From the NCBI GenBank assembly GCA_034439655.1, contig JAWXAU010000205.1:1-42875 (forward strand): a DNA stretch of 42,875 nucleotides. Reading direction: 5' to 3'. The position numbers and the translations under genes were made by a program. The stretch comes from Bacteroidota bacterium (GTDB lineage: Bacteria; Bacteroidota; Bacteroidia; UKL13-3). Below the pieces are notes generated by a model that was not told the origin of the DNA, did no database searches, and worked only from the letters and a program-made list of their open reading frames with translations. Positions 1 through 9,714 of this stretch are shown here, piece by piece. Positions within the stretch are counted from its first letter, which is position 1; each line of letters begins with the position of its first letter.

Positions 1-160
1 AAACTCAATATATAATAGTCCAAAAGAAAGGGACTAATCCCCCCGCATCCCGATAATTATCGGGATTAAGCGGGGCTTTCGGGATGTAGTTCGGTATTAA
101 CATTCTAAAAACTAAGTCCGCCACAGGCGGAGAACTATTTTAGTTTAAGAATTGGTATAA
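1..160 (+). repeat. MITE-like intergenic repeat, copy 1 (left end cut by window)
   Basis: First of four related copies (others at 1549-1697, 16509-16678 and 26961-27126), all in the same orientation. It contains a nested hairpin at about 42-77: a CCCCGC/GCGGGG outer stem around the palindrome CCCGATAATTATCGGG. A second small hairpin, TCCGCC-aca-GGCGGA, follows at about 117-131. The right end reads GGTATAA, the reverse complement of the left end TTATACC seen in the complete copies. It lies downstream of the leftward lipoprotein gene at 258-737. No open frame in it looks protein coding. Confidence 0.8.
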
Positions 161-188
161 TATCAAATAGTTTAAGTGTTTCGAAATA

Positions 189-235
189 AACAAATCGAAG
201 CTATAGGAAACAGTTATCCTATAGCTTGATTTGTT
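189..235 (-). terminator. Hairpin terminator for the leftward lipoprotein gene
   Basis: A long inverted repeat with arms 191-208 and 217-233, containing AAGCTATAGGA and TCCTATAGCTT, with one bulged base and an 8-nt loop. On the minus strand it follows the stop codon of the gene at 258-737 and is followed by a T-rich stretch, as expected for an intrinsic terminator. Confidence 0.6.
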
Positions 236-257
236 AAAATATAAACCGCATTCCCAT

Positions 258-737
258 TTATCTTGGAACCACCTTAAAATTAATGGTGATTATATAGTCG
301 TTCTCTAGAGCTTCATTCTTTTTGCATTTGCGGTGCTTTGGAGGACGAGGGCCTTTGCAAGTAGAATCCATTTTGCTTGAGTCTCTTGGAGGAGGAGGAG
401 GCATCAAAGAATCTTTGGGGTGTTTGCATTTGCCCTTAATTCCTTTCACTGTAGAGATAACTACCTTATCAGTTCCGGTATAGGTACCATCAGGAATATA
501 CTGATAAATTAATTGTCCTGCTGCATCTACTCCCAAGGCACTTAATGTGCCGTGCAAAGGTTGCGTAGTTACTTCAAAGGCATCATCCGTATTTGTAGGC
601 AATACATAGGTGTAGGTGGTACCCGCTGCAACAGTAGCTGACTCAATGGGTGTAAGTAGGGTTTCTGCTTTTTTGCAGCTTGGCATAAAGAACATCGCGG
701 TGCCGGCAATGGCCAACATTAAAATTGATTTTTTCAT
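258..737 (-). CDS. Putative lipoprotein with Ig/cadherin-like domain and basic proline-rich insert
   Basis: A 159-residue predicted lipoprotein. The N-terminus has a lysine pair, a hydrophobic stretch and the lipobox MPSC, so Cys21 would be lipidated and the protein anchored in an envelope membrane. Residues about 30-95 read like one bacterial Ig/cadherin-type module (the 'TTQPLHGTLS…YIPDGTYTGTDKVVIST' pattern typical of Big_9/Cadherin_5-like domains). The last strand, NDYIITINFKV, comes only after an unusual insert at about residues 100-142 that is rich in Pro, Lys and Cys (a PPPPP run, KHRKCKK). No enzyme motif is visible. It is transcribed divergently from the lipoprotein at 1015. Function unknown; a surface-exposed binding or structural role is inference. 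Confidence 0.75.
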   Translation of the reverse strand: MKKSILMLAIAGTAMFFMPSCKKAETLLTPIESATVAAGTTYTYVLPTNTDDAFEVTTQPLHGTLSALGVDAAGQLIYQYIPDGTYTGTDKVVISTVKGIKGKCKHPKDSLMPPPPPRDSSKMDSTCKGPRPPKHRKCKKNEALENDYIITINFKVVPR

Positions 738-962
738 GGTGTTTAATAATTAATTGTGAGTTGAAATAAAATTTAAAGTAGATGTTCTTTCAATATTTTT
801 AATTGCTTTTCAAATACCATTACGGGGGAGTTTTTGAAAAGGTGGGCTTGGGATTATTTTTTATTTTACATTTTTAGAATTTACATTTTATTTCCTATGC
901 TGTAGATTACATTTTCGTTGGTGACACCTTTAGGAAAGTTTAGAACTTTCTTAAAGAAAACA

Positions 963-994
963 TTTGGTTTGTAAGGTTAAGAGGCTTTATTTTG
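963..994 (+). promoter_or_regulatory. Candidate Bacteroidota-type promoter for the 1015 gene
   Basis: TTTG at 963-966 is followed after 20 nt by TTATTTTG at 987-994, seven of eight matches to the Bacteroidota -7 consensus TAnnTTTG with the expected -33 TTTG spacing. The ATG at 1015 is 20 nt downstream. Predicted from consensus only. Confidence 0.5.
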
Positions 995-1014
995 TAATCT
1001 AATAAATTAAAATC

Positions 1015-1434
1015 ATGAAAAAAATAATTACCCTAACCCTTATTATCGCAGCGTTGGCTGTAACTTTTAGTTCTTGTAATAAAGAAAAGCAACTAGAAAA
1101 ACGCATTGAAGGTACTTGGAACATTGACAAAGCTGATGGTATAGTCACTCCTATTGGTGGTGGTGCTGGACAAACTTTTTCTTTCCCAAACATTGGTACT
1201 TTCACTTTTAAGAGTGACGGCACTGGCACAAGTTCAACAAACTTTGGTGGTGGCTCTCAAAATAGTACCTTCAATTGGACTAATACTGAGACTACTGTAA
1301 CTATTACAGAAAGTGGAAAAACACCTTCTGTAATGACCGTAACTACCAATGAGAAGACCAAACAAATTTGGACTTCTACCGAAAGTGATGCTACCTCAAG
1401 CACCACTTATACTTATACATTAAGCAAAAAATAA
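1015..1434 (+). CDS. Lipocalin-like domain lipoprotein
   Basis: A 139-residue predicted lipoprotein with lipobox FSSC (Cys21). After the anchor, the mature part begins 'EKRIEGTWNIDKADG', the L/I-x-G-T-W signature that opens lipocalin-like domains common in Bacteroidota lipoproteins. The rest is a run of short Thr/Ser/Gly-rich beta strands ('GTFTFKSDGTGTSS', 'TTTYTYTLSKK'), consistent with a small beta-barrel. No catalytic residues are expected; such proteins may bind small hydrophobic ligands, but the ligand cannot be read from the sequence. The ATG at 1015 starts a good signal peptide. A strong terminator follows directly, so the gene appears monocistronic. Confidence 0.8.
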   Translation: MKKIITLTLIIAALAVTFSSCNKEKQLEKRIEGTWNIDKADGIVTPIGGGAGQTFSFPNIGTFTFKSDGTGTSSTNFGGGSQNSTFNWTNTETTVTITESGKTPSVMTVTTNEKTKQIWTSTESDATSSTTYTYTLSKK

Positions 1435-1455
1435 TTAGTTAAAACAAACTAAATC

Positions 1456-1491
1456 AAAAAGCCCCGTCAAAATATTTTGGTGGGGCTTTTT
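1456..1491 (+). terminator. Rho-independent terminator after the lipocalin-like gene
   Basis: AAAAAGCCCC (1456-1465) pairs with GGGGCTTTTT (1482-1491), with an inner CAAAATATTTTG helix and a closing T tract. It is A/T-flanked on both sides, so it could act in both directions. Confidence 0.85.
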
Positions 1492-1548
1492 ATTTTACTA
1501 TAGTTTATATCTTGAAATTTACATTCTTATTTTTTTGAGAAATATGTA

Positions 1549-1697
1549 TTATACCGAAACTCAATATATAATAGTCCAAAAGAAAGGGCTAATTCCCCCG
1601 CAAGTTTGCGGGGCTTTCGGGATGTAGTTCGGCATTACCATTCTACAAACCAATCCGCCACAGGCAGAGAACTATTTTAGGTTAAGAATTGGTATAA
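1549..1697 (+). repeat. MITE-like intergenic repeat, copy 2 (complete, 149 bp)
   Basis: Both ends are present: TTATACC at 1549-1555 and GGTATAA at 1691-1697. The outer ~29 nt form an imperfect terminal inverted repeat (about 21 of 29 positions match when the ends are compared by eye). The central hairpin differs from the other copies: the CCCGATAATTATCGGG insert is absent and the stem is closed directly as CCCCGCAA-gt-TTGCGGGG. Pairing is thus kept while the sequence changed. It fills most of the 1435-1752 gap together with the terminator at 1456-1491. Confidence 0.8.
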
Positions 1698-1752
1698 CAG
1701 ATACCAGAAATAAGTTTTTTATTAGCATATAGAAGCTATATTTGCTTCCTTA

Positions 1753-4513
1753 ATGAAAAAGGTAAATACATACTTTTATGCTATACTATTTATATGCTTT
1801 TGTATTATAATGCCTAACAAACTGTATTCTCAGTGTAGTTCATTTCCCTATAACAGTACTGCGGCAGGCAAGATTGACCCTTCGCTAGGAATTAGTGGGA
1901 ACAACCTGATTTGTTATAAAGGATGTATTGATTTAGAAATTAAAACTAAAATATCTGTTGATTCAATATGTGTCGATTTTGGCGACAATAAATATTTGAC
2001 AATTATTTCTTCAACCTTGGACACCACAATAAAACATTGTTATAACTTTACACCTAAAGATAGCTGTCCTGCAAGCAGACCACAAGATATAAAAGTTGAA
2101 GCCAAATATTATAAAGGCAGCCCCGCTGCTACCTTTAGTTTTAGTTCAATAAGCACTACAGTTTCAGTGCAATATTTACCCCGTTTACCCAAAGTTAATT
2201 GTCAAGATACGGTTTGCGTGAATGACTCTCTGGTTCTGAGTTTAACTGGAAATAGCTGCACGAATGGATTTGTGAATAATTCTGCAACTATTATTTGGAA
2301 TTTTGGAGATGGCACCTCTCCATATTCTGTAAATGATATCACGAACAACTATACACTTCCTATTCCACGGCACGCTTATACAAAACCGGGGATATATTAT
2401 ATAAAGCTTACCTGTTCTAACACTTGCGGGAGTGTAGAAGATTCAATCCCAATTGTAGTGGTAAAAATAGACAGTGTGCAATGTGCAAAAAAAACTTGTA
2501 CTGGCGACACAATTGCAGCAAGAGTATATGCAAAAAATATTAAATATTACGATTGCTATAGTTTGAATGGATGGGTAACTATTATAGGAAAAAATACCAG
2601 CACCCCTAAAATTATTTTTAATAGTACGGGCACTTTTGTTATAGCCTTCGCTATTTGCAATCCAGTTACTTGTATCAAATACGATACAATTATAGTGGGC
2701 AAGGGCCTGACATGAATTTATCTGCGGTTCCTGATTTTTGCTTTTTCCAACTATTTTTCGACAAATGGTATACCTCAGTCAAATCATTATTATATATTAT
2801 TAAAGAATAGTATTATATATCAAAAAATTGATTCGGGTATTCCAGCTTCGATAAATCTAACTAAAGCAGGAACCTATACCGTTATTGATTCTGCATTCAA
2901 TACTTGTGGTTTTAAAGTTATGATTCGTACATTTAATTTGTCATCGATCGACAGTGTTCAACTTCCCAAAACTGGATGTACTGGCGATACAATTAAGGCT
3001 TTTGTTTATGCAAGCAATACTTCAATATATAATTGCAGTAGTATAAATGGTAGCGTTTCAATAGTAGGGCAAAATACCAATGCCCCGAAATTTGTCTTTA
3101 ATAGTCCAGGGACTTATACTATACAATTTACCATAGGTACATCCTCAGTATGTCCTGCTGATAGTGTTATAACAATTGCACAAGGCCCTATGATGAACAT
3201 GAACGCCATGCCCGATGGTTGTTTTACGGGAAATGATTCATTCTATTTCGACAAATATTTTAGTTCGGGAGTGAGTACACAGTCGAATCATTTTTATGTA
3301 TATAGAAACAATACACAAATAAATAAATTTACAAGCACTGGAATTCCCGCACCCATATTATTGCCGCAAACAGGCAAATATGTTGTTTTAGACTCCTCAT
3401 TTAATGGTTGTGGTTTTATAGTTTTAAGTGACACTTTTGATTTGTTAACACCAGCTATAGTTAATTTACCAAGTGATTACGACACCTGCATCCAATCTAC
3501 CATTTCACTTCCTAGTAAAGCAGGTACCACTATATATTTGGATGGAAATATTGTTTCTGCCACCTCCCTGTTTTTAGACTCAGTAAGGAAATATAGTTTT
3601 ATATATATTCCTGGGTGCGGAAATGCTGATACTATAAATATCAATGCAAGAGGTGTGAAGGTGAAAGGCCATGAATATATATATTGCTATATTGGACACC
3701 ACCATCTGTGCCCGTTCAAATTTTAGTATTTCAGTAGATGCAACTTACTTTGATGTGTCTTATTATTGGAAATTGTACCATAATAATGATTCTATTCTCA
3801 TTACAACTTATGATGGAAAAATGAAAATGAATACCAAGGATACGGGCTTATATGTTTTAAGTCTGTTAGCATCGAACAACAACCCGCCATTTTGTAGTGC
3901 GATTTCGAAAACAACTTCCATATATATACATATAACTCCTCGTGCTTCTTTTATTATTGACCGCAAATCGGATTCTATTAAATTCAATACAGATACAATC
4001 CCTGCCAATATTATTTTAATAGATAAAAGTATAAATGCGACGAGCTATCTTTGGCATTTCGGCAATGGTGAATCTAGTTTTAACAATAACCCCGTCGTAA
4101 ATTATACAACTCCAGGGCAGTATAAAATACAGTTGATTGCTTATAACGGAATTTGTAGTGATACAGCAGAAAATCCTATAAAAATATACCCATTCTTTTC
4201 AATATATGTTCCCAATGCCTTTACCCCCAACAATGACGGTGTGAATGACTTTTTTGATATCAAAGTTAATGGGTATGAGGATTATACTTTTACCATTTTT
4301 AATAGGTGGGGTGAGCGTGTATATGTAGGCCACAAGAATGACATAGGTTGGGATGGAACATTTAAGGGAAAACTATGCAATCAGGATGTTTACCTTTGGG
4401 TATTGAGCAATGTAATGTATAATAATGTAGGAAATTTAAACATTAATACTTCTAATAATTGTATTGATTGTAATAAGAAAAACTTATCTGGGGATATACA
4501 TTTGTTAAGATAG
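1753..4513 (+). pseudogene. Frameshifted PKD-domain protein with T9SS type B sorting domain
   Basis: The ATG at 1753 opens a signal peptide (MKKVNTYFYAILFICFCIIM…YSQ). The first open stretch runs to a TGA at 2713-2715. Translation by eye shows that homologous sequence continues in frame 3 from about 2703 and returns to frame 1 by about 2776. A third shift at about 3660-3680 moves the reading into frame 2, which stays open to 4513. Joined, it would encode roughly 900 residues. PKD-like motifs are visible (IIWNFGDGTS; LWHFGNGES), and the end carries a T9SS type B C-terminal domain (VPNAFTPNNDGVND, IFNRWGERVY, last residues HLLR). The middle holds a tandem 480 bp duplication. An intact relative would be exported by T9SS and placed on or released from the cell surface. 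At least three indels make a functional product unlikely unless they are sequencing errors. Confidence 0.8.
2470..3429 (+). repeat. Tandem 480 bp (160-codon) duplication inside the PKD pseudogene
   Basis: Two adjacent blocks, 2470-2949 and 2950-3429, encode clearly homologous segments: 'IDSVQ…CTGDTI…VYA.N…NG.V.I.G.NT..PK..FNS.GT' in both, ending 'TCGFKV' and 'GCGFIV'. The offset between matching codons (GAC at 2470 and at 2950) is exactly 480 nt. The first copy carries the two frameshifts, the second copy is open. Confidence 0.75.
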
Positions 4514-4529
4514 TAGGTCATCTTTAACT

Positions 4530-4568
4530 TTTAACTTTTGGAAAGTTCTATACTTTCCAAAAGTTAAA
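4530..4568. terminator. Bidirectional terminator between convergent genes
   Basis: A perfect 17 bp stem, arms 4530-4546 and 4552-4568 (TTTAACTTTTGGAAAGT and its complement), with a 5-nt loop. It lies between the end of the rightward PKD pseudogene (4513) and the stop of the leftward helicase (4571). Confidence 0.75.
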
Positions 4569-4570
4569 CC

Positions 4571-7500
4571 TCAATCCCTCCTATTCAACTTACACCAATC
4601 ACACTCACCACACCCTTTATCAAACTCGTGGTTTTTAATGCGGGTGTAAACATCTTTTATTTGAACTGATAGCATGCCGGTTTCTTCTGGAACTATATGC
4701 ATCGTTTCTTCATGAAATTGCTTGGTATCTTTATCGGGTTCTATAAATTGATATACTGCTTTGTCAAAATTCCAAGCACGCATTCTGGCTTTTGGATCGT
4801 TGTCTAGTAATATTTTATAGAACACAGCTTGCCTCCAATAGTCGCCACCCAAAGCAATTTCAGGATCTATATTACCTGGCTCGGGTCGTTTTAATTTTTT
4901 CTTATCGAACTTGCCAGTTTTATAATCGACCACTGTGGCTTTGCTCCCCTCAAATTCTAATTTATCTATGAAACCTTTTAAGGGTATATCATTGAAAATA
5001 ATAGCTTCCATGCGTACCTCTGTTTGTATAATAGGATTCCATTTATCTTTGAAATGATTGTGGTATTGTTTTAATACATCGCTTCCATATTCTATTCTAC
5101 GTTCATATTCTTCGGCCACAAATTCATGTTTTCGCAAATACATTTCATAGGTAAAAAATTGCACCAACTCTTCCGCATTGTCAAATGTTTTCTCCTCTTT
5201 GTTTTTATTGAAATAACGCTCCAATGCTTTGTGCACTGCGTTTCCAAATGACAATGCTGGGGCACTTCCTGTAGGCACTTTTAATAAATACATATAATAA
5301 AAACCAATGGGACATTCCAAATATGCATTGAGATGTGACACACTTAATTTATAATCGCCCAACAAATTTTCCATTTCTTCATTGGCCAATAATTCTGGCT
5401 TGCTTTCTTTTTGTTCTGCCATTACCAGAGCAAGTGCTTCGGCTAATATATCATCATTTGCTTCTACTCTTTGTATCATAATACCTGCCTTTTCTACCTC
5501 GGGAACAAAACGGGTTGGGATAGCTTCTTTATCTTCATTGTCAAAATTATAATAACTCATATATAAACCATGCTTTGCTCTTGTCATACCCACATAGAAA
5601 AGTCGACGGCTTTCTTCAATAGCTAATGCATCAGTATCCACCGCCATTTGACTGGCTTGACGTTGGGTATGGTCTAATATATTGGGCGGGAATTTAAATC
5701 CATCTCCTCTTCTGCCACCTTCCCAATACTTGCCTACCAAACCCACCATAAATACATGCTCAAATTCCAAACCTTTGCTACTATGAGCGGTTGTAAACTT
5801 TACGCCTTTGCCAGTTCCAGTGTTTAATACCGCTTCCAAAGTTATATTATACTCCGCCATCAATTCCAAACTTTGCATGAAACGTGCAATATTTAATCCT
5901 GGTGCTTTATGTTCTTCTATTGTTATATAATTATGCAAGGCATGGATTTGCTGCAAATACAAATTTCTTTCGGGGTGATGAAGGGCAAATTTCAGTGCAC
6001 CTGAACGTGTAATCACATCTTCAAAAAACTGTAATAATGTTTTGTTTGCACAAGCAGGAACCCAATGGTTAATCATATCTGATAACTTGGAGGCACTTTT
6101 TTCAAAATCACTCAAACCACTAAATAAATTAGGCTTCTCGGGGTTTGCTATAGTTTCTAATGCTGCACGAAGTGAGTTTATATTTCCCCGTGTTTTCGGA
6201 GTTTTTTGCCAACGAGCCATAAATCTTGCTGCCTCCACTGGCGGACCAAATCCTAAAAAATCTATATGGAATAGTTGAAATAATAAATCATCATTACTAT
6301 GTGGTCTGTCAACTTGTGTTTTTATATAATTAAGAAGTGTAATTAAATGTTGTGTAAAAGGTTCTTTCAATACATCAATTTTGCGTTGCAAACTCACAGG
6401 TATTTCTTTTTGTTTGAAAAACTTGACTAAGTTTTCTACCTGTCGATGTTCTCTATATATCACTGCAATTTCTGCGGGGTTGGTATCTTCTTCTATCAAC
6501 TCCATGATATGTTTGGCAACGCCCGCCATTTCAGCAGTTTCAGTAGGATAGTTTATAATAACAGGTGCTTGAATATTGCTCGGAAATTCTCTTTGAGCAA
6601 TGAGTTTTTTATCCAGTTTTTCAAAACCTGCAATACGTGTAATACGTTCAATATTCAAATCAATTAATGCTTTTGATGCATCTAAAATTTGTTGCGTACT
6701 TCTATAATTATCTCGCAGCATCACTACTTTTAAATGGGCATCATATTGTTGTTTGAAATTAAAAATATTCGCCACATTCGCACCTTGAAATCTATATATA
6801 CTTTGATCATCATCGCCTACTACAAATACATTGGGATTGGGCCAATAATTACACAGCAGTTGCACCAATTGATTTTGTGCATCATTGGTATCCTGAAATT
6901 CATCCACCAATATATATTGAAAACGCTCCTGAAAAATACGCAGTGTTTGCGGGCGGTCCACAAATAGTTGAAGCACCCACAATATCATATCATTAAAATC
7001 GTAGCGGCCAAGTTCTTTTAATTGTTCATTATAGTTGGGATATAAATTTGCAGCAGCAATTAATTGTTGCATATCCTTTTGCAACTTCTCCATAGCCGTG
7101 GGTTTGGCATCGCCCGCATTATACTGCTTGTATTTTTTTTGATAATAAAATTCTGAATTAGTCGTATCACTTTCCACTTCTTTCAGATACTCGCCTACCC
7201 TTTCTGTTATATATTCGGGCATCCAGTTTTCGTGCTTCATTACGCCAAATAATTTCTGCAAACGAGCCACATCATAATATGCTCCGCTGCCCTGCCTTTT
7301 TAGCGGATGCTGGAGCGGCAATTTATCGATCATTTTGCGTAATAGTTCTATTACTTCTATTTCAGTAACAGGGCTCATTTCACGCAATCCAAAATCGGCA
7401 GCATGTTGTTGTATAATATCATTACAAAAAGAGTGAAAAGTTTCTATCTTAATTCTGTAAGCATCAGGACCAATTAAATGCAATAAGCGTTTACGCATGG

Positions 7501-7714
7501 CCACCACTCCTGCATTGGTATAGGTAATACATAATATATTTTCGGGTGCCGCGTGTGTAGTATCCGACACCAATATATGCCCAATACGTGTAGCAAGAAT
7601 TTGTGTTTTGCCTGTGCCTGGGCCAGCTATTACGAGTACTGGGCCTTCTATTTGGTCTACTGCTTCGCGTTGGGCTTCGTTGAGGTTGTTGTAGGCTTCT
7701 TGAAACGGGGTCAT
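4571..7714 (-). CDS. UvrD/PcrA-type ATP-dependent helicase fused to PD-(D/E)XK nuclease
   Basis: A 1047-residue superfamily 1A helicase with a C-terminal nuclease. Seen in order: the Q-motif region LNEAQREAV, Walker A AGPGTGKT (residues 30-37), Walker B LVDEFQDTND, motif III VVGDDDQSIYRFQG, motif V TAHSSKGLEF and motif VI FYVGMTRAKHGLYM. The C-terminal ~250 residues hold a PD-(D/E)XK core (GFIDKLEF…VVDYKTGKFDKK). Four cysteines, C801 (YLECPIGFYY) and C1035, C1038, C1041 (CGECDWC), have the spacing of the 4Fe-4S 'iron staple' known from AddB and Cas4-type nucleases. By family it acts in DNA end processing or repair; with its own nuclease domain it could work as a one-chain AddAB-like enzyme, which is inference. 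The ATG at 7714 places the Q-motif at the normal distance. It appears to be a single gene. Confidence 0.92.
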   Translation of the reverse strand: MTPFQEAYNNLNEAQREAVDQIEGPVLVIAGPGTGKTQILATRIGHILVSDTTHAAPENILCITYTNAGVVAMRKRLLHLIGPDAYRIKIETFHSFCNDIIQQHAADFGLREMSPVTEIEVIELLRKMIDKLPLQHPLKRQGSGAYYDVARLQKLFGVMKHENWMPEYITERVGEYLKEVESDTTNSEFYYQKKYKQYNAGDAKPTAMEKLQKDMQQLIAAANLYPNYNEQLKELGRYDFNDMILWVLQLFVDRPQTLRIFQERFQYILVDEFQDTNDAQNQLVQLLCNYWPNPNVFVVGDDDQSIYRFQGANVANIFNFKQQYDAHLKVVMLRDNYRSTQQILDASKALIDLNIERITRIAGFEKLDKKLIAQREFPSNIQAPVIINYPTETAEMAGVAKHIMELIEEDTNPAEIAVIYREHRQVENLVKFFKQKEIPVSLQRKIDVLKEPFTQHLITLLNYIKTQVDRPHSNDDLLFQLFHIDFLGFGPPVEAARFMARWQKTPKTRGNINSLRAALETIANPEKPNLFSGLSDFEKSASKLSDMINHWVPACANKTLLQFFEDVITRSGALKFALHHPERNLYLQQIHALHNYITIEEHKAPGLNIARFMQSLELMAEYNITLEAVLNTGTGKGVKFTTAHSSKGLEFEHVFMVGLVGKYWEGGRRGDGFKFPPNILDHTQRQASQMAVDTDALAIEESRRLFYVGMTRAKHGLYMSYYNFDNEDKEAIPTRFVPEVEKAGIMIQRVEANDDILAEALALVMAEQKESKPELLANEEMENLLGDYKLSVSHLNAYLECPIGFYYMYLLKVPTGSAPALSFGNAVHKALERYFNKNKEEKTFDNAEELVQFFTYEMYLRKHEFVAEEYERRIEYGSDVLKQYHNHFKDKWNPIIQTEVRMEAIIFNDIPLKGFIDKLEFEGSKATVVDYKTGKFDKKKLKRPEPGNIDPEIALGGDYWRQAVFYKILLDNDPKARMRAWNFDKAVYQFIEPDKDTKQFHEETMHIVPEETGMLSVQIKDVYTRIKNHEFDKGCGECDWCKLNRRD

Positions 7715-7746
7715 AATATTTACGATTTAATGATTTACGATTTACG

Positions 7747-7764
7747 TCCCGATAACTATCGGGA
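7747..7764. repeat. Small TCCCGATA-ac-TATCGGGA palindrome
   Basis: An 18 bp inverted repeat upstream of the helicase gene. The same core is nested in MITE copies 1, 3 and 4 and, in variant form, in the 54 bp palindrome at 15458-15511. It is part of a recurring intergenic repeat family in this window. The surrounding 7715-7977 shows 'gatttac' short repeats but no gene. Confidence 0.6.
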
Positions 7765-7977
7765 TGCTGACGCAAGATTTAGATGAATGGACAAATATAA
7801 TAGTAGAGTTGTTACCAAAAGTAGGAGTTGATAAAAAGAGGAAGAAGTTGTGGATATAGATCAGCCTGCACAAATGATTAGTTTCTACAATCAAAAAAAA
7901 ATGTTATTTGGTATTATTCAATAGTTTACATTTGCCATACAATTTTTTTATTTTAAACCTTAAACAAATATAACTAA

Positions 7978-9122
7978 ATGAAAAACAGCATATTACTCCT
8001 CCCCCATTTCGAATTCGATAACTTCCAATTACAAAGTTGTTAAACCGTTCTTACAAAAGAATTTCTATATTCTTTTATTATTGGCGATGTGTAGCACTAC
8101 TAATTTAATTGCACAAAAAAGAGATTGGACGTTCTTTAATGTACAGCCATCTGGAACTGCTAATCTTAATGGTTTTATTTTTAAAGGTGTCTACAACAAA
8201 AAACACCCGCATTCCCGATTTTACTGCTTATCCTCCTCCTATTACGCCTCCAATTAACAATGGAGTATGGCTTGACCAAACCGATGAATGCACTGTCTCC
8301 AATAGTAAATTTCATTATTGCAAAAATGGCTTGCAGTATTATAATACACACTCAAACCAAGCCACGACAACAATTACAGAAAATGTATTTTTTAACAATC
8401 AATTTGGTTTGGTGATGGCCTCAAGTAACCACCCAAATACATGCGGTAGTATTTGTAATAATACCAATACGAATACTATAGCAGTCAATATTGGGTGTAA
8501 TAATTTTCTGCTGAATAATGTAGGTATTTTTGGTTGCGGTAAATTAAATGATATTGGCGGTGCACAAGAATCCGGAAATATATTTATTTGGAGTAATAGT
8601 AACAATAATAATATTGATTGGGACTTTTTGTGGGATGATTTGTCGGGGAATGCTAATCAGAAACATATTGAATTAAATAGCGGTGGACAGGGGTTCGCAT
8701 ATTATGATATTAACAAACCTAATCACAATACTCTTAATCCTTATCAAATGAATTCAAATGTTGCTTTTTCTTTAAATGGATTTAAAGGCAACTCGAACGG
8801 CGGAGCTCCTTCTGGCTGTAATAGGTCTGCGGGGCGTGCATTTGCCCCTCAGGAGTCTATGAACGAAATAACTCAGCAAATAATATCATATTTCCCAAAC
8901 CCATTTTACGACTTATTAAACATTACTATTAATTCTATAGATGAACAGGAGATTTTCTACTACGAAATATTTGATATGACTGGACGAATCACTCAGAAAG
9001 GAAAATTATCTATAAGCAATAGTATAAACTGTAGTTCAATGCCTTCTGGGGCATATATAATAAAGATTTTTTCTAACAAAGGATTTAATCAGTATAATAA
9101 AATTAATAAACTAAATAATTAG
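7978..9122 (+). pseudogene. Decayed secreted protein with T9SS type A sorting domain
   Basis: The reading is broken. The ATG at 7978 stops after 21 codons. A second frame, open from 7982, encodes a signal-peptide-like stretch (KNFYILLLLAMCSTTNLIAQ, 8057-8116) and continues as 'KRDWTFFNVQPSGTANLNGF' before losing sense near 8190. A third frame from about 8186 to the TAG at 9120-9122 carries the rest. That part has Asn/Gly-rich, repeat-like strands resembling a right-handed beta-helix (FHYCKNGLQYYNT, ENVFFNNQFGL) and a T9SS type A C-terminal domain (ISYFPNPFYDLLNITI…YEIFDMTGR…MPSGAYIIKI). An intact relative would be a T9SS-exported surface or secreted protein. The open stretch from 8109 uses an out-of-frame TTG and is not the true start. 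Confidence 0.75.
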
Positions 9123-9362
9123 ATAGTGCGATATTTAAAATATTTTATATTGCTTATAATAGTAATCAATTGTGACATATCTAATGCCCAATATGATAAC
9201 AATTGGACTTTTGGCTGGCACGGTGGCATTAATTTTAGCACTTCACCCCCAACATTGTTCCAGTCAGGGTCATGTTATGACTCAGGTATTACCAATAAAA
9301 ATGATATAAGTAAATTTTCAAGTGCTATTTCAAGTTGTAGTGGTGATTTACTTTTTTATTTA

Positions 9363-9371
9363 GGGGGGGGG
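9363..9371 (+). repeat. Nine-base G homopolymer inside coding sequence
   Basis: A G9 tract in an otherwise AT-rich gene, in the N-terminal part of the deleted T9SS cargo gene (residues about 80-83, reading Gly-Gly-Gly). Such tracts slip easily, so it may be a phase-variation site or an assembly weak point. Confidence 0.7.
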
Positions 9372-9714
9372 TGTCAGCTATGGAATAAAAATCATAATTT
9401 AATGCCACTAAAAATAAGTTTCCTACCACAACTGTTTGCCAATATCAAGAAAGGAAAAGATAGTTTATATGTGATAACTACAAGGCCTATTGTTAGTTAT
9501 ACTTGGTATAAAGATAATATATTATATAGTAACAGCTCCGCACTTTTACACCCACCCACAGGCAGATATAATGTGCAAGTGCTGGATGCGGATGGATGTG
9601 TAGCTAATAGTAGTTCCTTGATGTTTACTGGGATTGCTAATTATAATAGTAGTGTGTTTAATATATATCCAAATCCGACTAAAGATATATTATATATTGA
9701 GGGAATGCGTGGGA

